From Flavobacteriaceae bacterium (GTDB taxonomy: Bacteria > Bacteroidota > Bacteroidia > Flavobacteriales > Flavobacteriaceae), in the NCBI GenBank assembly GCA_013001285.1, contig JABDMU010000078.1, forward strand, positions 1-64,000: a stretch of 64,000 bases of DNA. The letters run 5' to 3'. Below, in pieces: positions 46,603-55,771 of this stretch. Made by a program: the position numbers and the translations under genes. The notes under the pieces were generated by a model, which did not search any database, was not told the DNA's origin, and worked only from the letters and a program-made list of their open reading frames with translations. Every line of letters begins with the position of its first letter. Position 1 is the stretch's first letter.

Positions 46603-49431
46603 TTAATACCATTTTCGTCTAAAAAGACCGAGTAAAGTTTGTGGGTCCACCGTTAATACAAAGCGTATTTTTTGATCATAATGTGCTTGCGAAATTTCCC
46701 AACCTAAATTGGAATAAACAGGAAAATAAACTTCAAAATAATCGGTGACCAAATTCAAGCGAATTCCCGAGTCATAAACGAATTTCGGATCGTTGTATCT
46801 GTTTTTAACAAAACCAATATCGCCATAGGCTTGAATATAACGCCAGATAGTCGTACTTACATTAGCTGTTGCGATCCATTGATTGGCAAAAGGTGTTTCT
46901 AATTTCGATTTAAATCCGCCTTCTGCGATGATCAATTGCTGACTGTAAATTCCTGAAGCTTCAGAGCGCCCAAGGTAGTTGTAATCAAACAGGTAATCGG
47001 TGGGTCTATCTAGAGCAAAATTAAAATAGTCGAAGCCTTCTGGATTTCGATTATATAAGAATGTTCCTCCAAAGAGTCTAATATTTAATTGTCGATTACT
47101 CTCGAAAAGTTTGCGGTATTCGTAGTTAAATGAAATTTTCCCAAATGTTTTGGCAACTTGAAAATCGGCGAACCATTTTTTGTAATTGATCAAATTATCA
47201 TCTGAATAAACGTAGCGTATATTCATGACATTATAATTTGGGTCATCAACTTCAGAAATGTTATTTACATCTTTATCTCTATTAATATCAAGGTATCTGA
47301 AATTTAAATACTGACGCTTGTTCGATCTCAAATCATCTTTATCTCTAAACGTTAGTGATAATGAAGGTGTTAACTTTCTGAAGAAAAGTCCTTCGGCATA
47401 TGATTGAAAACTATAATGAACCCCATAAGAAAGCCTAAACAGATCCTTATTCTGAACATTGTGCGTATAAAATAATGAAGCCGATCCAGTAAAGGTTTTC
47501 GATTTTGTTGCGTATTGAGGTGAAAACTTATAGCTGAATTGTTTTCTTAATAAGGTTTTATTGTAAACTTTTAATCCAGTGGTTATACCATCATAAATAT
47601 TTTTAAATTCTACTTGAGGCATCAAAAACACCTGACTATAATTAGGATCTTCAAAATCTTTGAACAGTCTAAATTGTAATGGTTTACTATTAAAGAAAAA
47701 ACCTTTTAACGATTTCCAATTGTCTCTTAGGTTATACTCAGGAATGGTCTGATCATAATTAAGAACGAGTTTGTTCGCCTCATTACGTGGTATGGTAATT
47801 GTTTTTTCATCCTTGATATTTGTAACCCAGGTTTTTGAAATTATTGAATCATTATTCAAAGCAAATAATGACACTGGCATATTGTTCTTCTTTTTATTTT
47901 TTATGGTAAGTGTAATGGAATCTTCAGATTTTTCAACTTTTTTTATTTTAAAATCTATTTTCTTTCGTGTATTAATATAATCGTTAAAGAACCAGTTGAT
48001 ATCCTTGTCAGTTTTCGATTTTAAATACAATTCAAAATCCTTCACTTTTACTGGTTTCACTTTGTTTTGGGTCAAAAATTCCTTGACAGATGCCTCTAAT
48101 ATATTGGCATTAACAAAATCATCAAGATATTTCAAGCCCACTCCAGCTTTATATTTATTGGCCAGTCTTTGATTAAATTTGAGTAAAGAGTCTTTTGCCA
48201 TGCCAATGGGTTGATCACGATTTGTGCGCGCCATATGCATATAAACAATCCCATATTGATCATTAAAATTCAAATCTGCAGCGTGAAAAGCACGTACGCC
48301 CCACATATTTGCAAACGACCCAAGAAGCTTCATGTCAGGATAATTTTCTTCAATATATTTTATGAGAAAATAAATCTGAATCCCATCTTTTAACCATTGT
48401 TCTTTGCGTGGGTTAATTAAAAGCGTATTGTCTAAGAAATTTCCAATAGTATTTTTTAAAAGGGTCAATTCATATTTAAAATTCTTTGGAAATGGTCTGA
48501 TGAAATCTGGTAATTGATTCAATCCATATATGGGGTCCTTAGAGGCATCAATTTCTGTAACAAGCAATTTTTCATGCGGATAATCACCGAGATGTTTTTC
48601 AATGTATTGTGTGACCTTATCAGTGATAACAGCCATGTCTGTTGCTTCTAAATCTTTCTCGGTTATATCTGAGATCACTGAAAAATTATCGGTCTGAATG
48701 GTTTTATACTTCGGAAATCTTGATAAAAAGAGTTTTGTGTTAACACGATCCTTTCCTGAAAGAATAAAAGTTTGACTGTTTTCCTTTTGAGTTGTTTCAA
48801 TCAAATCTAACTCAGAGGTTAGTACATAATTCCTTGGAAATTCAAATTGTAAAGTGATATCAGCCTTAGGAACATAAAGGTCATTAAGATCTTTATTACT
48901 AAAATAATGCCATTGTCCGTCAAAAACCGCTGGTGTGATATACCAATATTTTAAATTCAGTTCCTGAAAAGGAGAAATTCCGTAGCCTGTAAATTTATCA
49001 TTAGGCAACTTAATAATGTAGCTTAAATTCAACTTATAGCTTTCACCTGGTTCTAATGTTTCAGATAAAACGACTTTTATGACATCTGGATGTTTTTGAA
49101 GACGCTCATAAGATAACTCTGTTGATTCATTTTGAATAGAGATAATTGCGGTAAATCCGCGATCTTCATTTTTAGCAAAATGAAATTTTGTACTGTATTC
49201 TTCAGCAAAGCGTTTTGCCAAAGGCGTTACTTTCGTCGAAAAACTATTGCTCCAATCACTTAAATAAATGGTGTCAAGTTTTACATTCGATTCATTTTTG
49301 TAGCTAATAAATTGATTGATATTAATACTCGTTTCTTCTAAATCAAAAACAGCATTGATGTCAATTTTATTTTGAGCGAAGACCGTTGAGGACAGTAGGA
49401 AAATCGATATGTAGAGTAGGGCTTTCTTCAA
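46603..49431 (-). CDS. Inactivated M1-peptidase-like domain fused to a C-terminal outer-membrane beta barrel
   Basis: This 942-residue exported protein (signal peptide ending TVFAQ) starts like an M1/gluzincin aminopeptidase, with a saddle domain to about 245 and a helical catalytic-like domain to about 500. The zinc site is lost: aligned on WLKDG (346-350) versus the active WLQEG at 28173-30125, HELAH becomes KNTIG (326-330) and the third ligand Glu is D349. From about residue 600 the sequence changes to alternating aromatic beta strands (KQFSYKFSPQYATK, SLFYTHNV, FFNFALDRPTDYLF) and ends in Tyr after RRKW, as outer-membrane barrels do. The combination is probably a surface or periplasmic binding module on a barrel. 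It directly follows the EEP nuclease gene without a gap. Confidence 0.8.
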   Translation of the reverse strand: MKKALLYISIFLLSSTVFAQNKIDINAVFDLEETSININQFISYKNESNVKLDTIYLSDWSNSFSTKVTPLAKRFAEEYSTKFHFAKNEDRGFTAIISIQNESTELSYERLQKHPDVIKVVLSETLEPGESYKLNLSYIIKLPNDKFTGYGISPFQELNLKYWYITPAVFDGQWHYFSNKDLNDLYVPKADITLQFEFPRNYVLTSELDLIETTQKENSQTFILSGKDRVNTKLFLSRFPKYKTIQTDNFSVISDITEKDLEATDMAVITDKVTQYIEKHLGDYPHEKLLVTEIDASKDPIYGLNQLPDFIRPFPKNFKYELTLLKNTIGNFLDNTLLINPRKEQWLKDGIQIYFLIKYIEENYPDMKLLGSFANMWGVRAFHAADLNFNDQYGIVYMHMARTNRDQPIGMAKDSLLKFNQRLANKYKAGVGLKYLDDFVNANILEASVKEFLTQNKVKPVKVKDFELYLKSKTDKDINWFFNDYINTRKKIDFKIKKVEKSEDSITLTIKNKKKNNMPVSLFALNNDSIISKTWVTNIKDEKTITIPRNEANKLVLNYDQTIPEYNLRDNWKSLKGFFFNSKPLQFRLFKDFEDPNYSQVFLMPQVEFKNIYDGITTGLKVYNKTLLRKQFSYKFSPQYATKSKTFTGSASLFYTHNVQNKDLFRLSYGVHYSFQSYAEGLFFRKLTPSLSLTFRDKDDLRSNKRQYLNFRYLDINRDKDVNNISEVDDPNYNVMNIRYVYSDDNLINYKKWFADFQVAKTFGKISFNYEYRKLFESNRQLNIRLFGGTFLYNRNPEGFDYFNFALDRPTDYLFDYNYLGRSEASGIYSQQLIIAEGGFKSKLETPFANQWIATANVSTTIWRYIQAYGDIGFVKNRYNDPKFVYDSGIRLNLVTDYFEVYFPVYSNLGWEISQAHYDQKIRFVLTVDPQTLLGLFRRKWY

Positions 49432-50697
49432 TTATTTTTTTATAAATTTAATTGGTTGAATGTAATTATTCGATACAACTACGTAATATATGCCTGATGA
49501 CCAATTAGATACATTTATTTTAAATTGGTTTAAATCATTTATTGTCATTGAGGTCATTTTTTGTCCGATTGGATTAAATACAGAAAGGCGTTCGCCAATT
49601 AGGTGAGCAGATGTTGCCTGAAGCCTGAGCCAATCTGAAAGCACATTTGGACCTAATACTTGTAATGAAGCATTTTGAACCAAATCTTCAACACCTAGTA
49701 TCGTTTCAAATGTTTCAAGTTGAACCAGTACTGGTAAATGGTCACTCATTTGATAGAGTTCGTTTCTTATGGTGAGGTCATATTCAGGTCCAGCACAATT
49801 TGAGCTAATAATTTCATCATTATAACAATTGGTATTGGCATTATTGCCATAGACTTTATAGGAGTTTGGAACATAATAAAGATCAGAATTTGTGATCATA
49901 TTTTCGGAGGTCATTATGAAATCGAAGCGATCATCGAAGCCTCCTGTTGCGCCACCCAATCCTGTTTGTGTTCGTGTAGATTGTGTAAAAACATCTACAA
50001 AACTGACGTTATTATGCCAGCTTCCTTGACGGTTGGCCGGGTCAACAAAGGTGATATTATTAGATGTGTCTACCAATTCAATAAACGCATTTTCAGTATG
50101 CGTATAAAGATTAAGATCACCACCTAGTAAAACCAAATCGTCATTTGCAAGATTTGCATCCATGTAGCTTATGAGTTCAGTAACCATCTCAAATCTTATG
50201 GCTTGATTGCTGTCTCCACTTGAAGCTTTTAAATGACAGACAAATAAATTTAGGAAAATTGGATTTGTATTTTGATCAACCGAATTTAATTTAAGCACAT
50301 AATGATTAAAATCACGAACGGTTGTTGGCACTTCATCTTGTGACACCAATATGAATTTTGAGGCATCGTAATACATCATGTTTTGAAGATCGTTTTGATT
50401 GCCTGTAGTATCGTCTGATGTATTTAAAACAAAATTTGCGCCTGCATAATCCGGTTTAACCCCTTGAAGCATATTTAGAATATTATTCGAGCCTTGAACA
50501 TTATTTACTTCACATACCATAAAAATATCGGGCTGAGTATTTGTAATAATAGCTTCCAAATTATCAATTCTCGATGCCGGAGTTTGATCCGGATAATTCA
50601 AGACATTATAAAACATCACATTGAAAGTTTCTTGAGCAAAACCCAGCGAAAGCCCGAAAAGACATAAAAATAAAGCTATTAATTTTTTCTTATTCAT
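49432..50697 (-). CDS. Secreted endonuclease/exonuclease/phosphatase-family protein with T9SS domain
   Basis: This 421-residue EEP-fold protein (DNase I/phosphoesterase family) has a signal peptide ending GFAQ. Metal- and active-site motifs are recognisable: NVMFYNVLNYPDQ (Asn), FMVCEVNN (metal Glu), NLFVCHLKAS (His), LLGGDLNLYT (Asp, Asn) and MSDHLPVLVQLE (final Asp-His). The last ~75 residues (LQVLGPNVLSDWLRLQ to KFIKK) resemble a T9SS sorting domain, so it is probably secreted to the surface or medium. The substrate may be extracellular DNA or a phosphoester. It lies upstream of, and adjoins, the pseudo-M1 barrel gene. Confidence 0.88.
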   Translation of the reverse strand: MNKKKLIALFLCLFGLSLGFAQETFNVMFYNVLNYPDQTPASRIDNLEAIITNTQPDIFMVCEVNNVQGSNNILNMLQGVKPDYAGANFVLNTSDDTTGNQNDLQNMMYYDASKFILVSQDEVPTTVRDFNHYVLKLNSVDQNTNPIFLNLFVCHLKASSGDSNQAIRFEMVTELISYMDANLANDDLVLLGGDLNLYTHTENAFIELVDTSNNITFVDPANRQGSWHNNVSFVDVFTQSTRTQTGLGGATGGFDDRFDFIMTSENMITNSDLYYVPNSYKVYGNNANTNCYNDEIISSNCAGPEYDLTIRNELYQMSDHLPVLVQLETFETILGVEDLVQNASLQVLGPNVLSDWLRLQATSAHLIGERLSVFNPIGQKMTSMTINDLNQFKINVSNWSSGIYYVVVSNNYIQPIKFIKK

Positions 50698-50723
50698 AAA
50701 AAAAGGGATGAATCCTTGAACGC

Positions 50724-51413
50724 TTAAAAATTGGGAGCAAGGTCATTTTGATTATAAAATGTATTCAAGATCTCAATTACTTCCTCTGTCGTATCTACTA
50801 GATGTATTAGATCCAGATCGGTTGCGCTAATATTTGAAAATTTTCCGAGTAAAACCTCCTTTACCCAATCAAATAGACCAGTCCAGAATTCAGTGCCTAC
50901 CATGATGATAGGGAATTTCTCTATTTTATGAGTTTGAATTAATGTGATGGCTTCAAACAGTTCATCTAGTGTTCCAAAACCTCCAGGCATGACCACAAAG
51001 CCCTGTGAATACTTAACGAACATGACCTTTCTAACAAAGAAATAATCGAAATCTAAATTCTTATCAGGGTCTATATATGGGTTATCATGCTGCTCAAAAG
51101 GAAGATCGATATTTAAGCCCACGGAAGTTCCTGAAGCTAAATGGGCACCTTTATTTCCTGCTTCCATAATTCCAGGTCCACCACCAGTAATAACCCCATA
51201 TCCAGCTTCAACAATGCCTTGAGCAACCTCAGATGCCAATTGGTAATATCTATCTTCAGGTTTGGTACGCGCAGATCCAAAAATAGATACACATGGGCCA
51301 ATACGACTCATTTTCTCAAAGCCTTCAACAAATTCTCCCATGATCTTGAATATGGCCCACGAGTCATTTGTTTTTATTTCATTCCAACCTTTTGGATTTT
51401 GTTCTCTTCTCAT
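50724..51413 (-). CDS. LOG-family (YvdD/PpnN-like) nucleotide phosphoribohydrolase
   Basis: This 229-residue Rossmann-fold protein belongs to the LOG family, whose members remove ribose 5-phosphate from nucleoside monophosphates (cytokinin riboside or other nucleotides). Motifs are GGGPGIMEA (77-85) and PGGFGTLDE (143-151), the PGGxGTxxE hallmark. A conserved pair RK (VRKVMFVKYSQGF) precedes it. There is no signal peptide. It lies 27 bases from the EEP gene on the same strand and directly after uvrA, so a shared transcript is possible. In bacteria the usual role is nucleotide salvage. Confidence 0.88.
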   Translation of the reverse strand: MRREQNPKGWNEIKTNDSWAIFKIMGEFVEGFEKMSRIGPCVSIFGSARTKPEDRYYQLASEVAQGIVEAGYGVITGGGPGIMEAGNKGAHLASGTSVGLNIDLPFEQHDNPYIDPDKNLDFDYFFVRKVMFVKYSQGFVVMPGGFGTLDELFEAITLIQTHKIEKFPIIMVGTEFWTGLFDWVKEVLLGKFSNISATDLDLIHLVDTTEEVIEILNTFYNQNDLAPNF

Positions 51414-51432
51414 ATTTGATAATATTAACGTG

Positions 51433-54264
51433 CTAATTTAATTCTTTTTTAAGGAATTCGGCAGTATAACTTGTTTTGTGCTTGGCAACTTGTTCAGGAG
51501 TACCTTCTGCTACAATGGTTCCGCCACCTTTACCGCCGTCATAACCTATATCAATAATATAATCGGTCATTTTTATAACATCCATATTGTGTTCAATAAT
51601 TAATACCGTATTGCCCTTATCGGCTAATTTATTTAAAACGATCATCAGAACGCGGATATCTTCAAAATGTAATCCTGTTGTTGGCTCATCGAGGATATAG
51701 AAGGTGTTTCCAGTATCTTTTTTAGATAATTCAGTGGCCAATTTAATTCGTTGCGCTTCACCACCAGATAATGTGGTGCTTTGTTGGCCTAAGGTTATAT
51801 AACCTAATCCTACATCTTTTATGGTTTTTAATTTGCGATAGATCTTTGGAATGTGTTCGAAGAATTCTACGCCCTCATTGATGGTCATATTTAAGACGTC
51901 ACTAATTGATTTACCCTTATATCTGATTTCAAGCGTTTCACGATTAAATCGCTTTCCTTGGCAGGTTTCACATTCAACATAAACATCTGGGAGAAAATTC
52001 ATTTCAATTACACGTAATCCGCCACCCTTACAGGTTTCGCAACGACCACCAGCGACATTAAAACTAAATCGACCAGGTTTATAACCTCTTATCATGGCCT
52101 CAGGAATTTTTGAAAATAAACTTCTGATCTCACTAAAAACACCTGTATAGGTTGCAGGGTTACTTCTAGGGGTTCGCCCAATGGGTGATTGGTTAATATC
52201 GATCACCTTATCAATATGTTTTAAACCTTCAATCTTTTTATAAGGTTTAGGTGTTTTTACACCATTGAAATAGTAATTGTTTAAAATTGGATATAAGGTC
52301 TCATTGATCAAGGTAGATTTTCCACTGCCCGAAACGCCAGTGACACCAATCATTAATCCTAAGGGAACTTTTAGGGTTACATTTTTTAAATTATTGCCTG
52401 TACAACCACTTAATTTTATGAAGTTTCCGTTGCCCTTACGACGCTCTTGAGGGACTTTAATTTCCTTTGAACCGTTCAAATAATCGGCAGTTAGAGTATG
52501 ATGCGTTAATAATTCCTTTGGACTGCCCTCACTTATGATCTCACCACCATGTTTTCCAGCATTTGGTCCAATATCAATAACATGATCAGCATGCATGATC
52601 ATATCTTTATCATGTTCAACGACTATTACGGAATTGCCTATATTTCTTAAAGACACCAGAGAATTGATCAGTTTTTGATTATCTTTTTGGTGAAGTCCAA
52701 TGCTTGGCTCGTCAAGAATATATAAAACACCAACCAGTTGCGAACCAATTTGTGTAGCTAGCCTTATTCGTTGTGCTTCTCCGCCAGATAATGACTTTGA
52801 ACTTCTATCCAGCGTTAAATAATCGAGGCCTACATCTAGTAGAAATTGAACTCTCGTTCTTATTTCTTTTATTATCTCAGCTGAAATGAGTTTTTGTTTT
52901 TCTGAAAGATGTTTATCTAAATGCTTAAACCACTTCGCAAGATCTATAATGTCAAGTTGAGCGAGTTCGGAAATATTTTTTGAATTGATCTTGAAATAAA
53001 GTGATTCCTTCTTTAATCGCCTGCCTTCACAAACAGGGCATTTTACCTTATCCATATAGGCCTTAGCCCATCGTTTTATTGAGGTAGATTCAGCATTTTT
53101 ATACTGACTTTCAATAAAGTTTGCAATGCCTTCAAAATCGATATTATAGTCGCGCGTCACTCCAAGAGATTTACTCGTTACCGAAAATTTCTCGTTGCCA
53201 CCATATAAGATCATTTCAATAGCTTCTTTTGGTATGGATTTTATGGGATCGCCAAGATCAAATTCGAAACGCTGACTTATTATTTCTAATTGTTTGAATA
53301 TCCAGGTGTTTTTTTGTGGGCCCTGTGGTGCTAAACCACCAGCTCTTATGGATAATTTATCATCAGGGATGATCTTGTCAATATTAACCTGATGCAAAGT
53401 GCCTATACCATTACAATTAGAACAAGCACCCTTCGGCGAATTAAATGAGAAATTGTTCGGTTCTGGATTAGGATACGATATCCCCGAAGTAGGACACATT
53501 AAATTTCTGCTGAAATAACGCAGTTCTTGAGTGTCATTATCAATAACTAACAACACGTTATCACCATGATACATGGCTGTGTTTATACTTTCTGAAAGGC
53601 GATTATCGTTGTCAACTTTATCATCTATTTTAAGCCGATCGATAACAATTTCAATGTCATGCATTTTATAGCGATCCAGCTTCATTCCTTTCACGAGCTC
53701 TCTGATCTCACCATCAGTACGCACCTTGACAAAGCCTTGCTTAGAGATTTGTTCAAATAGTTCTCGATAGTGTCCTTTTCTGGAACGCACTACAGGAGCC
53801 AAAATATTAATGCGGCGGTCTTTAAAATTTTCAACGATCAATTTTTTGATCTGCTCATCGTTGTAACTGATCATTTTTTCACCGCTGTTATAGCTGTAAG
53901 CATCACTAGCTCGAGCATATAACAAACGTAGGAAATCGTAAACTTCTGTAATAGTACCTACGGTTGATCGAGGTGATTTACTTGTCGTTTTTTGTTCTAT
54001 GGCGATCACAGGTGAGAGCCCATCAATTTTATCAACGTCAGGACGTTCTAAACCACCAAGAAATTGTCTTGCATATGCTGAAAACGTTTCAATATATCGA
54101 CGTTGTCCTTCGGCATAAATAGTATCAAAAGCCAATGAAGATTTACCACTTCCCGAAAGTCCGGTAATGACAACAAGTTTTTCTCGCGGAATCGTAACGT
54201 CAATATTCTTGAGATTATGTACACGAGCACCTTTTACTTCAATATGTTCTTCAAATTGGGTCAT
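51433..54264 (-). CDS. uvrA: UvrABC system protein A
   Basis: UvrA is the damage sensor of nucleotide excision repair, a dimeric twin-ABC ATPase. The protein has 943 residues from ATG 54264 ([23 protein letters not shown]); an extension of six residues to 54282 was rejected. ABC1 has Walker A GLSGSGKS and the signature [15 protein letters not shown]2 has GVSGSGKS and a second [12 protein letters not shown]. Zinc-finger CxxC pairs are visible (CPTSGI with [24 protein letters not shown] with CETCQGKR). Length and all motifs fit a functional UvrA. uvrB is not in the window. A -7 box and a palindrome lie just upstream (54280-54306). Confidence 0.97.
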   Translation of the reverse strand: MTQFEEHIEVKGARVHNLKNIDVTIPREKLVVITGLSGSGKSSLAFDTIYAEGQRRYIETFSAYARQFLGGLERPDVDKIDGLSPVIAIEQKTTSKSPRSTVGTITEVYDFLRLLYARASDAYSYNSGEKMISYNDEQIKKLIVENFKDRRINILAPVVRSRKGHYRELFEQISKQGFVKVRTDGEIRELVKGMKLDRYKMHDIEIVIDRLKIDDKVDNDNRLSESINTAMYHGDNVLLVIDNDTQELRYFSRNLMCPTSGISYPNPEPNNFSFNSPKGACSNCNGIGTLHQVNIDKIIPDDKLSIRAGGLAPQGPQKNTWIFKQLEIISQRFEFDLGDPIKSIPKEAIEMILYGGNEKFSVTSKSLGVTRDYNIDFEGIANFIESQYKNAESTSIKRWAKAYMDKVKCPVCEGRRLKKESLYFKINSKNISELAQLDIIDLAKWFKHLDKHLSEKQKLISAEIIKEIRTRVQFLLDVGLDYLTLDRSSKSLSGGEAQRIRLATQIGSQLVGVLYILDEPSIGLHQKDNQKLINSLVSLRNIGNSVIVVEHDKDMIMHADHVIDIGPNAGKHGGEIISEGSPKELLTHHTLTADYLNGSKEIKVPQERRKGNGNFIKLSGCTGNNLKNVTLKVPLGLMIGVTGVSGSGKSTLINETLYPILNNYYFNGVKTPKPYKKIEGLKHIDKVIDINQSPIGRTPRSNPATYTGVFSEIRSLFSKIPEAMIRGYKPGRFSFNVAGGRCETCKGGGLRVIEMNFLPDVYVECETCQGKRFNRETLEIRYKGKSISDVLNMTINEGVEFFEHIPKIYRKLKTIKDVGLGYITLGQQSTTLSGGEAQRIKLATELSKKDTGNTFYILDEPTTGLHFEDIRVLMIVLNKLADKGNTVLIIEHNMDVIKMTDYIIDIGYDGGKGGGTIVAEGTPEQVAKHKTSYTAEFLKKELN

Positions 54265-54279
54265 TGAAATGCAAAGTTG

Positions 54280-54310
54280 CAAAGGTAGGTTTTTTAGGCT
54301 AAAAAATGAA
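54280..54310 (-). promoter_or_regulatory. Candidate uvrA promoter with overlapping palindrome
   Basis: On the minus strand TACCTTTG (54287-54280) matches the -7 consensus and gives a start about 10 bases before ATG 54264. The -33 position reads TTC instead of TTG with a 20-base spacer. Within the spacer, TTTTTTAG-G-CTAAAAAA (54290-54306) is a perfect palindrome of eight-base arms, a possible repressor site. Confidence 0.45.
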
Positions 54311-54379
54311 GTCTATGCCAATTGCATTTTTAAATTAAATAAACCAATTTATTAACAAAAATCAGTGATGCGGAATGGG

Positions 54380-55096
54380 TTATTTTGTGCCTTTGACTTC
54401 GCCCATATTTAGTGTTAAAAAAGCAATTTTATGCTTTGTTGGGAGCGTGGCACCACTTTCGGAAGTAATCCAACCTTCCCAACTGGCTTTAAGGCCTTGA
54501 ATGGGAATTATAGATGTCCACATCCTAAAACTTGAAGGTTTCCCTGTAGCATCAAATTGCCATAGGTATGAATCACCAGGTGTAGAGCCCCCTTGAGAAT
54601 AGGTTACCAAAAGACCAGTTTTTCCATCTTCAAGCCTGATCAATTGTCGCGAAGTTCCCTTATCAAAAACTTTATAAGGGGCAATTAGCCAAAAGGAATC
54701 GTTATTAAAATATCGAACAGCTTTATCAATAAGTTCGTTTGCCTGTTCATCCTGTACTTCAAAATTGTGAACAAAGGCTCTATTGTTATCCGATGCGTTA
54801 AAATCTAAGATCACTTTGAAATCTTTCCAAATAACCTCGCATTTCCCTTTGTTTTTGTCCCATTTATAATGATTTGTATTTCTAAATGTCCATTCGAGAT
54901 AATTCGTATTTTGATAGGCCTCGTAGTTAAGGGCTTCCAGCATATTATGAGCTAAAGTGTCTGCAGCAACGCCTTGTTCACCAATGGGAAGATCGTCGTT
55001 GTATTTAATATAGAGATAGCCGAAAAAAGACGTTGCTAATATCACCAATAGCAAGACAATTTTTCCGAGTAACTTTGCAATTTTGCTATTTCTCAT
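54380..55096 (-). CDS. Membrane-anchored protein of unknown function (238 aa)
   Basis: One N-terminal membrane segment (about residues 9-28; IVLLLVILATSFFGYLYIKY) anchors a ~205-residue extracytoplasmic beta-rich domain. It contains Trp-rich strands (TFRNTNHYKWDKN, SYLWQFDATGKPSSFRMW, ASWEGWIT). I cannot name the family, though the strands resemble lipid- or cell-envelope-binding lipocalin-like folds. It starts by overlapping the AlkD-like gene stop by four bases and is the last gene of the acpH-ggt-alkD unit. No catalytic motif is seen. Confidence 0.72.
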   Translation of the reverse strand: MRNSKIAKLLGKIVLLLVILATSFFGYLYIKYNDDLPIGEQGVAADTLAHNMLEALNYEAYQNTNYLEWTFRNTNHYKWDKNKGKCEVIWKDFKVILDFNASDNNRAFVHNFEVQDEQANELIDKAVRYFNNDSFWLIAPYKVFDKGTSRQLIRLEDGKTGLLVTYSQGGSTPGDSYLWQFDATGKPSSFRMWTSIIPIQGLKASWEGWITSESGATLPTKHKIAFLTLNMGEVKGTK

Positions 55097-55764
55097 TTTA
55101 CAATATTTCGAATAGCTTCTTTATGGCTCAATGGCTTAAGTAGAGCTGAATTTACAAAATTTAATACAGATTGCGGATTTGTTTTTGCATATTCTCGTAG
55201 TGCCCAACCAATGGCCTTTTGTAAGAAGAACTCATTAGAATCTTTAAATTTCATGCATTGTTGGAACAAAATGTCCTCCTTAGTTTTAGTTTTATAGCCC
55301 AATTGAAAGATTATCGTACTTCTTTGTAGCCACATGTTTTCTGATATTGAAAACCCAGATAAGGTAGGTTTAAGCTGGTCAGGATACATTAAAAGGTAAG
55401 CGCCAAGTATATTTTTCGCGATATAATCAACCGAATCCCACCATGAATTCGTCGCAATTAAAAATTCGATATCTTGAATATCCTGAACCTCATATTTTTT
55501 TCGTTTTTGACGTTCATAAATTTCCATCGCACACATATGAAATTCTCGTTCCGGTAAACTGTAAAGGGATTTTACAATGTCGAAGTAATGCTCTGTTATT
55601 TCTTCCTTGTTTTCATCTAGGGCAATTTTTAATAAATTTCTTCTTGGGCCTGCTTTTATTCCGAAAAACTCGAATTTATTTCGAAAATATGCCGTCATAC
55701 CTTCGGCATTCTCCTTATTTGAGTTATCCTGATATAAACGTGTTAAATCCTTTATAAATTTCAT
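55093..55764 (-). CDS. AlkD-like DNA alkylation repair HEAT-repeat protein
   Basis: This 223-residue all-helical protein matches the DNA alkylation repair family: KFEFFGIKAGPRRNLLKIAL, ATNSWWDSVDYIAKNILG and the C-terminal QKAIGWALREYAKTNPQSVLNFV segment. AlkD removes bulky or cationic N-alkyl purines without flipping the base; the WWDSVD residues (Trp, Asp) lie in the active-site groove. I chose ATG 55764 (MKFIKDL) because the longer reading to 55851 would overlap the upstream ggt gene by about 80 bases and has no conserved residues. It is the third gene of a minus-strand unit. Confidence 0.87.
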   Translation of the reverse strand: MKFIKDLTRLYQDNSNKENAEGMTAYFRNKFEFFGIKAGPRRNLLKIALDENKEEITEHYFDIVKSLYSLPEREFHMCAMEIYERQKRKKYEVQDIQDIEFLIATNSWWDSVDYIAKNILGAYLLMYPDQLKPTLSGFSISENMWLQRSTIIFQLGYKTKTKEDILFQQCMKFKDSNEFFLQKAIGWALREYAKTNPQSVLNFVNSALLKPLSHKEAIRNIVK

Positions 55765-55771
55765 TTCAAGC

